Assembly: GCA_964551015.1 (NCBI GenBank)
Contig: CAZKBP010000007.1
Coordinates: 186,001 to 250,000 of the forward strand
Reading direction: 5' to 3'
Origin: CAZKBP01 sp964551015
Lineage (GTDB): Bacteria > Bacteroidota > Bacteroidia > Cytophagales > Microscillaceae
DNA: 64,000 nt
The translations under genes and the position numbers were made by a program. This document shows positions 25,472 through 32,883 of this stretch, one piece after another; positions within the stretch are counted from its first letter, which is position 1, and the number at the start of each line of letters is the position of its first letter. The notes below the pieces were generated by a model that saw only the letters and a program-made list of their open reading frames with translations, did no database searches and was not told where the DNA came from.

Positions 25472-27784
25472 TTAGAATTTGCTCGTAGCTACAATCAGCT
25501 TCTCGATATTTTTGATGAGTTGATCCATTTTCTGCTCCACCTTAGAGAGATAAAGGTTGTTGGTTCTCATACCGGCCAGTACTTCTTCGGGCGAGGTATT
25601 TTTTCGAGCTTGGACAAACTCTCCTAGTTGCTGTTCCACTTTACTCAAATATTCGCTATTACTTTTTAATCCTTGCATCACCTCTTGGATGGCGGGATTC
25701 TGCTCGGGGTTGCTTTGTTGGGCACCAAACTCTTGTAGTTTTTGCTCCAACTGCTGGAAATAAGCTTTTTGTTGGCTTTCCCATTGGCTCGAGTCAGTAT
25801 TTGGCTGTGCCTGTTGCTTCTGGTGAATGGCTTCCAACTTTCGCTCTACTTGTGTAAGGTACTGTTGTTGTTGGTCTAGTCGCTCGATGACTTGATTTTG
25901 ACCTTCTACTGAGTTACCAGATTGTAATCCGAGTAATTTTTGCTCTACTTGCGTAAGATAGCGCTGTTGTGTTTGCTCTAAGCGTTCCCAAAAGCCTTCT
26001 TGCGTAGGAGATGCACTATTTTCAGTTTTCTTCGCAATTTCTTTCAGGCGTTCTTCCATTTTGCTCAGGAAGCGTTGGTTGGCCTTCACGGCTCCCATCA
26101 ATTCTTGGCTGCTGCTTGTATCAGCATTGGTTCCAGAGAAATTACTTTGATGTTTTTGTATGTCCATCAGGCGTTCCTCCATCTTGCTGAGGTAGCGTTG
26201 ATTGGCCTTCACGGCTCCCACTAGCTCCTGCGTGGATTCATTACCTTGAGAAGCGGGAGTATTTTTACCAAGTGCGACTAATCGTTCGTCTAACTTACTG
26301 AGGTAGCGTTGATTAGCTTTGACGGCTCCAATCAATTCCTGCATAGATTCGTCGTTGGTAGAAGCAGGCGCACTTTTGCTCAGCGTCACCAAGCGTTCGT
26401 CTAACTTGCTCAGGTAGCGTTGATTGGCTTTGACGGCTCCAATCAATTCTTGCATGGACTCATTATCTTGGGTAGCAGCGGTATTTTTGCCGATTGCCAC
26501 CATTCGCTCCTCTAGCTTGCTCAGGTAGCGTTGATTAGCTTTGGCTACTCCAACGAGTTCTTGTAGAGATTCTTCGCTTTGTGAATCGTTTGTGCTTTTG
26601 CTCAGATTCACCAGGCGTTCTTCTATCTTGCTCAGATAGCGTTGATTGGCTTTGACCGCGCCTACAATTTCTTGACGGGAATCACTTTGGCTATCTGTAT
26701 TTTGGAGGAGTTGCTGGAGCGTTTCCAGCTTTTGTGCATTTTGTTGGAAAAGAGCGGTGATTTTTTCCTCTGAGAGCTGGTTGGATGACTGTGCTTGCAT
26801 TTGCGCCATTTGTTCCATTTTCTGCTCCACCTTAGATAAATGCAATTGATGTTTGCTTAGGCTCTCTTGAATCTCGGCCGACGCACCTTGTTTCTGGGCT
26901 TGTTCTTGGTAGCGTGCCATCTGCTCCATTTTCTGCTCCAGCTTGGAGAGATAGAGATTATTGGTATACAAGCCATTCATGACATCCTCTTGGTTGTCTG
27001 TCTGGGTTGATTGCTGTTGGTAATGGCTTAGTTGCTCTACCTTTTGCTCTAATTTGGAGAGGTAAAGGTTATTTGTTTTCAGGCTTCCAAAAATTTCCTC
27101 TAAGCCTAAATCGAGATTATTTTGGGGCTGTTGTTTGCTCAATACCTCTACCTTTTGTTCTAGCTTGGAGAGATAGAGATTATTGGTGCGGATACTATTG
27201 AAAATATCTTCCAGGGTCATCGCCACGTTGGGGTCAGGGCTCTGTTGCGCCGTGGACTCAAATTGTTGGCTGAGACGATTCAAGCTAAGTTCAATCCGGC
27301 GAAGTATCTGTCCAAATTCGTCGGAGGAGTGATTATTATGATGGTCTAGGTTTTGGGTAATTTCTAGCAGTTTTTCTACCTTTTGTTCAAATTTACCTAG
27401 ATTTTGATTGTTATTTTTCAGGTTGCTCAGGATAGCATTAGAAGCTGGATAGTTGCTTTTCTGACCTGAATTGAACTCCTGAGGCTGGGATACATTTTGA
27501 GTATCATTCTCGTGCTCGGATTGAGCAGTAGAGTCAGCGTCCAAGGGAAGAAATTTGAACTTTTGCGGTTTAGGTTCCGAGACAATCTGTTTGCTCCAAA
27601 GATTGTGGGAGCTTTCTTGAGATGAGTTGGGGTTTGATGAATTTTGATGGTCCTCGGTTTTCAACTTAAATTTAGATTGATTGTCAGCATTAGAAGAAGA
27701 TGGTTCCTGAGCCTGAGAAAAATCTTTTTTCAGCGTGAAACGTGGTTTGTCCGTGTTTTCTATATTTTTATTTTGATCCTCCAT
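25472..27784 (-). CDS. Long coiled-coil repeat protein of the gas vesicle island, GvpC-like candidate
   Basis: A 770-residue hydrophilic protein with about 17 copies of a short motif resembling NxxYLSKLExKxxxL, spaced about 32-45 residues. The first five are of the type NLYLSKLEQKVE, the middle six are of the type KANQRYLSKLEERL, and the last few mix the two. Linkers are rich in Gln, Ser and Asn, and residues 1-90 appear disordered. No signal or membrane helix. I chose ATG 27784 because a sigma-54-like promoter (27850-27865) overlaps the only longer start (27865). It heads the heme oxygenase-phytochrome-STAS operon. It might coat vesicles like GvpC or act as a scaffold; this is inference, since no closer family is recognised. 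Confidence 0.75.
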   Translation of the reverse strand: MEDQNKNIENTDKPRFTLKKDFSQAQEPSSSNADNQSKFKLKTEDHQNSSNPNSSQESSHNLWSKQIVSEPKPQKFKFLPLDADSTAQSEHENDTQNVSQPQEFNSGQKSNYPASNAILSNLKNNNQNLGKFEQKVEKLLEITQNLDHHNNHSSDEFGQILRRIELSLNRLSQQFESTAQQSPDPNVAMTLEDIFNSIRTNNLYLSKLEQKVEVLSKQQPQNNLDLGLEEIFGSLKTNNLYLSKLEQKVEQLSHYQQQSTQTDNQEDVMNGLYTNNLYLSKLEQKMEQMARYQEQAQKQGASAEIQESLSKHQLHLSKVEQKMEQMAQMQAQSSNQLSEEKITALFQQNAQKLETLQQLLQNTDSQSDSRQEIVGAVKANQRYLSKIEERLVNLSKSTNDSQSEESLQELVGVAKANQRYLSKLEERMVAIGKNTAATQDNESMQELIGAVKANQRYLSKLDERLVTLSKSAPASTNDESMQELIGAVKANQRYLSKLDERLVALGKNTPASQGNESTQELVGAVKANQRYLSKMEERLMDIQKHQSNFSGTNADTSSSQELMGAVKANQRFLSKMEERLKEIAKKTENSASPTQEGFWERLEQTQQRYLTQVEQKLLGLQSGNSVEGQNQVIERLDQQQQYLTQVERKLEAIHQKQQAQPNTDSSQWESQQKAYFQQLEQKLQEFGAQQSNPEQNPAIQEVMQGLKSNSEYLSKVEQQLGEFVQARKNTSPEEVLAGMRTNNLYLSKVEQKMDQLIKNIEKLIVATSKF
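26048..26667 (-). repeat. Tandem DNA repeats coding for the KANQRYLSKxEERL units
   Basis: Six units in this stretch share nearly identical DNA around the codons for KANQRYLSK (text such as GCGTTGATTGGCTTTGACGG on the plus strand), spaced about 110-130 bases. The repeats would allow copy-number change by slippage or recombination. Confidence 0.7.
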
Positions 27785-27849
27785 TCTTGATAACTTAAGC
27801 GCTACATCATTAAATCTTGCCACTGGGCAATACGAGTTACCTTGATAGG

Positions 27850-27865
27850 GCAAAATGTAAGCCAA
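27850..27865 (-). promoter_or_regulatory. Putative sigma-54 promoter of the repeat-protein/bilin operon
   Basis: On the minus strand TTGGCTTACATTTTGC matches the sigma-54 -24/-12 consensus with GG and GC in exact spacing and a full TTGC. The leader to ATG 27784 would be about 54 bases. It lies within the 615-base divergent gap with the first gvpN gene. Confidence 0.65.
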
Positions 27866-28085
27866 TTATCAGGCTTTGCACTAAATGAATCAGGCTGACG
27901 ATTCAACTTTTTGAAAAAAAGCAATAATAACTCCATCCTTTCTCTGCACAGGATTGTCAATCAACCGGTTTTGTTCTTTCTGCTAACTTTCTTCAACAAA
28001 GTTCGCATCAATATTTGACTATTTTGCTAAATAATACATGTCCATCCGTTTCATTATATTTGGGAAGGAATAGTATATCGACCTA

Positions 28086-28162
28086 AATACACCCTGTATT
28101 AAATAAATAAAATACCCATTAAAAGTAAGCCAATATACGTATTACAAAAGCAGTATAAATAC
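28086..28162. promoter_or_regulatory. Cluster of dyads between two divergent sigma-54-like promoters
   Basis: Three inverted repeats are present: AATACA-CCC-TGTATT (28086-28100), ATACGTAT (28135-28142) and GTATAAATAC (28153-28162). They lie 120-200 bases before the plus promoter and 220-310 before the minus promoter, the usual distance for enhancer sites of sigma-54 activators. AT-rich context makes chance dyads possible. Confidence 0.35.
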
Positions 28163-28280
28163 CACGGTGTAATATAACTTAATGAAATCTACACTTTGGT
28201 CTGAACAGCACCTCTGATATCGCTTTGAACCCAAAGCCAGACCTCGGAATTAATTGGACTTATCATCTTATCTCCTCAGT

Positions 28281-28297
28281 TTGGCCGAAATATTGCA
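28281..28297 (+). promoter_or_regulatory. Putative sigma-54 promoter of the first gvpN gene
   Basis: TTGGCCGAAATATTGCA is a full -24/-12 match: GG and GC 12 bases apart (28283 to 28295), with TTGCA. The predicted start is near 28308, giving a leader of about 90 bases to ATG 28400. Confidence 0.7.
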
Positions 28298-28399
28298 ATA
28301 CTCCTCCTACACCATTAAAACCAAGGGATGATTATTTTTTTAGGATCAGACAAGATTTTCGTGAGAAAACAAGCCCGCTAAAAACGCCAAAATAAATTC

Positions 28400-29869
28400 A
28401 TGATACAGGAGAACAAAACACTTTTAAGCCCACAACCACAACCTGATTTCGTTGAAACTCCTTACGTGAAAGAAATCAGTGAACGAGCCTTAGCCTATAT
28501 TCGTGCGGGCTTTCCTGTGCATTTTCGAGGAGCAGCGGGCACGGGCAAAACTACCATGGCTAAGCACATTGCTAGTTTGATCAATCGCCCCATGGTCTTG
28601 ATTCACGGAGATGAAGAGTTTACCACCTCTAGTCTGATCGGTGGAGAAAATGGCTTTCAATCGCGGCAAGTGATCGATAATTTTATCTCCTCAGTGCTCA
28701 AAAAAGAAGAAAAAGTCGTCAAGCATTGGGTGGATAATCGCCTCACGGTGGCTTGTCGCCACGGTTTTACCTTAGTTTATGATGAATATACTCGCTCGCG
28801 CCCCGAAGCCAATAATATTCTACTCTCTATTTTAGAAGAGAAAATCCTAAACTTACCCATTTCTCGGGGCGATGACGATCCCTACATTTCGGTTCACCCT
28901 GATTTTACCGCTATTTTTACCAGTAATCCTGAGGAGTACGTAGGCGTTTACAAAAGCCAAGATGCCTTACTGGACCGAATGGTAACCATCGATTTAGATT
29001 TTTTTGATTACCAAACAGAGGTAAGCGTTACCCAAGCCAAGGCGCAACTCGCTCCTTCTATTGCTGAATTAATCGTGAAAATCGTGCGCGAAGTACGTGC
29101 GGCGGTGCTGATGCAATTTGCTCCCACGGTTCGAAGCTGTATCATGATCGCGAAGGCATTGCGAGAAATGGAGATTGACCCCAGTGTCAATCCCGAGCGC
29201 TTTGCTACGATTTGTCAAGATGTACTCATCAAGGAAATACCTCCCCGACTCTCTGAGAATAGCCTGTCGCAATCAGCCAAAATGAAAGATCAAATCCATC
29301 AGATCATTCGCAAAGCCTTGCAAGACTCAGGTGCCATTACTTTGAATACTTCCCCTGACCAAAACGCAGGGGGCAATGGGACAGAAGCCAGCACCTCGGT
29401 CAAAAACTTCTCGGAGATTATGCAGGTTTTACGTGATCGCTTGGGAGAAGAAGCGGATATTAGTTTGAGTCGTCATAGAAATTTACAAGGAGAAGAAACC
29501 ATCCAAATCAACATCAAAGCCGCGCAATTAGCCGAAGTCGCGCTTTTTCCAAGCTCCAACTCTGCGCTGAACCATCAGGATCACGATGCGCTGAATGGCC
29601 AGACATCTAGCACTATCAAAATAGATACTTCCTTGGCCAAACCCTCACCGAGCAGTGCTTCGGAAGATCATGCAGAGCAAATCGCCACTCACGCCGATAC
29701 AGAAAAAAATACCACAGAAATACCTTCTCTGGAAATAGTGAGTGAGTCGGAAGATGATTTTTTTGACGAAGCCACCCGCTATCAGATAGATGAACGTCGA
29801 AAACATTTCTTACAGCAAGCCGACGAGCGGATCGAGCGCCTGAGGAAATTGAGTCAGGGGCTCGAGTAA
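28400..29869 (+). CDS. gvpN: GvpN-type AAA+ ATPase with C-terminal extension
   Basis: A 489-residue protein. Residues 1-300 are a MoxR-like AAA+ ATPase of the GvpN family: Walker A GAAGTGKTT (44-52), the GvpN stretch LIHGDEEFTTSSLIGGENG (about 68-86), Walker B and YDEYTRSRPEANN (about 132-144). Residues 300-489 extend far beyond a typical GvpN (about 330-370) with a helical region, an acidic Ser/Thr-rich linker and a basic coiled coil at the end. It is the first of two GvpN genes in the island and has its own sigma-54-like promoter. The extension could dock other gas vesicle proteins, an inference. Confidence 0.9.
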   Translation: MIQENKTLLSPQPQPDFVETPYVKEISERALAYIRAGFPVHFRGAAGTGKTTMAKHIASLINRPMVLIHGDEEFTTSSLIGGENGFQSRQVIDNFISSVLKKEEKVVKHWVDNRLTVACRHGFTLVYDEYTRSRPEANNILLSILEEKILNLPISRGDDDPYISVHPDFTAIFTSNPEEYVGVYKSQDALLDRMVTIDLDFFDYQTEVSVTQAKAQLAPSIAELIVKIVREVRAAVLMQFAPTVRSCIMIAKALREMEIDPSVNPERFATICQDVLIKEIPPRLSENSLSQSAKMKDQIHQIIRKALQDSGAITLNTSPDQNAGGNGTEASTSVKNFSEIMQVLRDRLGEEADISLSRHRNLQGEETIQINIKAAQLAEVALFPSSNSALNHQDHDALNGQTSSTIKIDTSLAKPSPSSASEDHAEQIATHADTEKNTTEIPSLEIVSESEDDFFDEATRYQIDERRKHFLQQADERIERLRKLSQGLE

Positions 29870-30017
29870 CTTCGCCAAGTAAAGCGGAAATAATTCCTTT
29901 ATTTTATGAGAAAAGGGACTATATCTGCCATATAAAACAGAAATATTACACAATATAAAATTGATTTCGTATCCGTTTTATCGATAAGGAGGCAAAAAAA
30001 ACCCACCAACTTCAAGT

Positions 30018-30034
30018 TTGGCTAAAATATTGTA
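30018..30034 (+). promoter_or_regulatory. Weaker sigma-54-like promoter before gvpA
   Basis: TTGGCTAAAATATTGTA has the GG element and the TTG of the -12 box but T in place of the final C. It differs from the gvpN site in only three of 17 bases, so both genes share the element. The predicted leader is about 29 bases. A vegetative -7 box was not found at the right distance. Confidence 0.5.
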
Positions 30035-30073
30035 ATCAAGATGATAAGTTTTTCATAATTAAAATCAAATACT

Positions 30074-30280
30074 ATGGCAGTTGAAAAAAATATTGCATCT
30101 TCTAGTTTGGCCGAAGTGGTAGACCGTATTTTGGACAAAGGGATCGTCATCGATGCCTTTGTACGCGTGTCTTTGGTAGGAATTGAAATACTCGCCGTGG
30201 AAGCCCGCGTGGTAGTAGCCTCGGTAGAGACTTATCTCAAATATGCCGAAGCAATTGGTCTGACGGCTCGAGTGGCCTAA
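30074..30280 (+). CDS. gvpA: Major gas vesicle structural protein GvpA
   Basis: A 68-residue protein that forms the ribs of the gas vesicle wall. It begins MAVEKNIASSSLAEVVDR and continues with the strictly conserved RILDKGIVIDAFVRVSLVG and VVVASVETYLKYAEAIGLT, virtually the cyanobacterial consensus, with the hydrophobic beta hairpin flanked by helices. Upstream is a sigma-54-like element (30018-30034), downstream a strong hairpin terminator. High expression is expected. This is the only copy of the major structural type. Confidence 0.98.
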   Translation: MAVEKNIASSSLAEVVDRILDKGIVIDAFVRVSLVGIEILAVEARVVVASVETYLKYAEAIGLTARVA

Positions 30281-30289
30281 ATGGTATCA

Positions 30290-30331
30290 AGATTGCTCAT
30301 GAGCTTTGTATTGCCTGTGAGCAATCTTTTT
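30290..30331 (+). terminator. Perfect 10-base-pair hairpin terminator between gvpA and the gvpC-like gene
   Basis: AGATTGCTCA (30290-30299) pairs perfectly with TGAGCAATCT (30318-30327) and is followed by TTTT. It sits 9 bases after the gvpA stop and before a downstream gene of the same direction. Most transcripts would end after gvpA, leaving some read-through, as described for gvpA in cyanobacteria. Confidence 0.88.
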
Positions 30332-30361
30332 CTAGAATCTAAGCATTAACTTACATGAATT

Positions 30362-30856
30362 ATGCAAGAACTCGAGGAAGGTTACCGAGTGCTCAAGAGC
30401 GAGACGGCCTTGATGCTCAAAACATTCTCTCTGGAAAGACAAGAGAATGCGAAATCTGGCCGTCAGTCCTTGGTCGCGAGCGTACAAAATCTCCAAGATG
30501 AAGTAAGTGCCTTTAAAAAACAATGGCAGGAAAATCATCAAACTAAGGCTACCAAACACAAGCAGGAGCGACAGAAATTTATCCAGCAACTCCGAGAAAA
30601 AACCCAGCAATTCTTAGATGATACTTATCATCGAAGAAAAGAGGAAGCTAAATTTACCCAAGAAACTCGCAAAATTTTTGTCAAGAATTTGAAAAACGAA
30701 ACGATCCAACTGTTGATCGACTTTGTATCCCAACATAAAGAAATTGCCATCGATGGCTACCAAGCACGTATCGAGAGCATAGATGAGATTAGAGCCAAAG
30801 TCAAAGCCATCTTAGGCCGGAGCAACGGGAATGCTTCAAAAAAACATACGAACTAA
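30362..30856 (+). CDS. gvpC: GvpC-like gas vesicle shell protein
   Basis: A 164-residue, highly charged helical protein. Two units of about 33 residues resemble the GvpC repeat: residues 26-59 (from RQENAKSGRQSLVASVQNL) and 66-98 (RQKFIQQLREKTQQFLDDT followed by YHRRKEEAKF), the second matching the cyanobacterial core FxxxLxETxQQFLxxTxxxR. In cyanobacteria GvpC wraps and stiffens the GvpA shell. The gene order gvpA-this gene-gvpN is that of the cyanobacterial gvpA-gvpC-gvpN operon. Divergence is large, so a distinct GvpC-like role is possible. Confidence 0.72.
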   Translation: MQELEEGYRVLKSETALMLKTFSLERQENAKSGRQSLVASVQNLQDEVSAFKKQWQENHQTKATKHKQERQKFIQQLREKTQQFLDDTYHRRKEEAKFTQETRKIFVKNLKNETIQLLIDFVSQHKEIAIDGYQARIESIDEIRAKVKAILGRSNGNASKKHTN

Positions 30857-30983
30857 CCAACAAAAGCAGTCCCAAGCCTCATCCGAATCTTAAAACTCTT
30901 TGTCTACGCAACCCGGCTTAGTTCCCAGACACCTTACACGAGACTAGCCTCTAAGCGGCATCTCTTAACGCGTTTCCAAGTAT

Positions 30984-32006
30984 ATGATCAAGGAAGATAG
31001 AACATTGCTCAACCCTCAGCCACTGGAAGATTTTGTAGAAACTGAGTATGTCCAAAAAATCACACAAAGAGCGCTGAGTTATATCAAAGCAGGCTTCGCC
31101 GTGCACTTTAGAGGACCCGCGGGTACGGGCAAAACCACCATCGCCAAGCACGTAGCCAGTAAACTAGGCCGACCGATGGTGCTGATCCACGGAGATGAAG
31201 AATTTACTACTTCTAGTTTGATTGGGGGTGAATACGGATACAGTTCTCGTAAAGTGATTGATAATTTTATCTCGTCTGTCCTAAAGCAGGAAGAAGATGT
31301 GGTCAAACGCTGGGTAGATAATCGCCTGACCGTGGCTTGCCGGCACGGTTTTACGATGATTTATGACGAATTTACCCGTTCTCGCCCCGAAGCCAATAAT
31401 GTGTTGCTTTCTATTTTGGAGGAGCGGATGATTAATCTGCCCATTGCCCGAGGTGGAGAAGACCCTTATCTGCAAGTTCACCCGGATTTTACAGGAATTT
31501 TTACCAGCAATCCCGAAGAATACGCAGGCGTTTATAAAAGCCAGGATGCTCTAAGAGATCGGATGGTGACGATTGATTTGAATTACTTTGATTACGAAAC
31601 CGAACTCGCCATTACCCAAGCCAAATCACAACTCGATGAAGAATCTTGTAAAATCGTGGTCAATATCGTGCGTACCCTCCGCAGCTCGGGCGAATGCGAG
31701 TTCTCCCCGACCGTTCGGGGTTGTATTATGATCGCCAAAACCTTGGGCGTGATGCAACTTTCGCCCAGCGAATCTCCCGAAGAGTTTACGATCATTTGCC
31801 AAGATGTATTAGCTTCCGAAACCAGCCGCATTGGTAGCATCAGCGACCAGCAGGCACGCGTCAAAGAATTGATCGAGGAAATTGTACAATATCAACTGAC
31901 TTTCTTTGGTAAGGCCACCCCAGTAAGTCAAAACGGCAAAAAGACCAAACGCAGCCCCAAGAAAAAGGCAGAAAATCACGAAAACGAATTACAAACCGAC
32001 CAATAA
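30984..32006 (+). CDS. gvpN: Gas vesicle protein GvpN (AAA+ ATPase)
   Basis: A 340-residue AAA+ ATPase with typical GvpN length. Walker A GPAGTGKTT at 44-52, LIHGDEEFTTSSLIGGEYG at about 68-86, Walker B and YDEFTRSRPEANN (about 132-144). It is about 65 percent identical by eye to the longer gvpN gene in the first 280 residues. The C-terminus is Lys-rich. It lies 127 bases after the gvpC-like gene and 5 bases before the small coiled-coil gene. Confidence 0.94.
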   Translation: MIKEDRTLLNPQPLEDFVETEYVQKITQRALSYIKAGFAVHFRGPAGTGKTTIAKHVASKLGRPMVLIHGDEEFTTSSLIGGEYGYSSRKVIDNFISSVLKQEEDVVKRWVDNRLTVACRHGFTMIYDEFTRSRPEANNVLLSILEERMINLPIARGGEDPYLQVHPDFTGIFTSNPEEYAGVYKSQDALRDRMVTIDLNYFDYETELAITQAKSQLDEESCKIVVNIVRTLRSSGECEFSPTVRGCIMIAKTLGVMQLSPSESPEEFTIICQDVLASETSRIGSISDQQARVKELIEEIVQYQLTFFGKATPVSQNGKKTKRSPKKKAENHENELQTDQ

Positions 32007-32011
32007 TTCTT

Positions 32012-32335
32012 ATGAAAAAACCTAAACAATCTATCGGCCTAGAAGCCGTTCCCCACGCTCCTCGTATCAAGCAAAGGTCTATCCCTCTGAATCAACGCTC
32101 TACGCAAACGGAACTCACGGTGCTGCAAAGAGAAAAAGACCGCCTCCTCAAAGAAAGAGCACGACTCATCAAGCGCCAAGAATACATCGATCAACGGCTT
32201 TCGCAAATCCATCAAGAAACCAAAACCTTGCTCAATATCTGGAACGAGGAAATGCAGGCCATCGCCGAGGATATCTCGCAGGATAGCTTCGTCAAAGACA
32301 AGAAAGAATGGAAAACCAAGCCCTTGAATTATTAG
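32012..32335 (+). CDS. Small coiled-coil protein of the gas vesicle operon (GvpV/GvpH-like position)
   Basis: A 107-residue basic protein with a central coiled coil (about residues 38-75, LQREKDRLLKERARLIKRQ followed by EYIDQRL). It follows gvpN by 5 bases, so it is co-translated. Small proteins with similar length and coiled-coil core are found as GvpV in cyanobacterial clusters; the likeness here is in form and position, not convincing sequence motifs, so I give no symbol. Confidence 0.65.
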   Translation: MKKPKQSIGLEAVPHAPRIKQRSIPLNQRSTQTELTVLQREKDRLLKERARLIKRQEYIDQRLSQIHQETKTLLNIWNEEMQAIAEDISQDSFVKDKKEWKTKPLNY

Positions 32336-32473
32336 GTAGGGGTTGGTTTTTAGCTGCTGGTTGTTGTTTTTTTTGAATTTTGAATAAAATTTCTTCCCAG
32401 ACTCGGGCAATTACCAGTATCTTTGAAAAACTGAATAACCCACGCCTCATCACGAAAATAACTTACAAGCCTT

Positions 32474-32776
32474 ATGTCTCAAAGAATTACCCATTCTACC
32501 GAAGCCACTAACTTGGCCGATATTCTCGAGCGTGTCCTCGATAAAGGAATCGTGATTGCAGGCGATATCAAGGTGAATGTGGCCGATATTGAATTAATTA
32601 GCCTTAAAATTCGCCTCGTAATTTGTTCTGTAGACAAAGCCAAAGAACTGGGCATCAACTGGTGGCAAAATGATCCCTACCTTTCCACAGATGCCCAACA
32701 ACGCCAACTTGAGCAAGAAAATGAACTGCTGCGTGTTCGTCTCGCCCAATTAGAAGAGAAATTAAAGGATAAGTAG
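32474..32776 (+). CDS. gvpJ: Gas vesicle protein GvpJ
   Basis: A 100-residue GvpA-family minor protein. ILERVLDKGIVIAGDIKVNV and the following IELISLKIRLVICSVDKAKE and LGINWWQNDP are the GvpJ signature (WW-NP after the fold). The C-terminal 30 residues form a coiled coil with heptads (QLEQENELLRVRLAQLEEKL). GvpJ caps or helps to start the vesicle. It is 138 bases after the coiled-coil gene and closes the plus-strand gvp block. Confidence 0.93.
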   Translation: MSQRITHSTEATNLADILERVLDKGIVIAGDIKVNVADIELISLKIRLVICSVDKAKELGINWWQNDPYLSTDAQQRQLEQENELLRVRLAQLEEKLKDK

Positions 32777-32883
32777 TCAATGCTTTTATTCCGATCTAAT
32801 CCTTTATCTCTAGGCACTCCGCTATGAAAACAGCAAGAAACCAAGGCAAAACTAACCACGGGCCACTCACAACCAAGCACTAA

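Noticed and set aside
26048..26667. Regular spaced DNA repeats as a CRISPR array
   Set aside because: The repeats lie in frame inside one long coding sequence, encode a conserved helix motif, and no cas gene is nearby.
27785..27865. Longer start for the repeat protein
   Set aside because: The extra 27 residues have an atypical composition, and the longer start overlaps a sequence matching the sigma-54 promoter.
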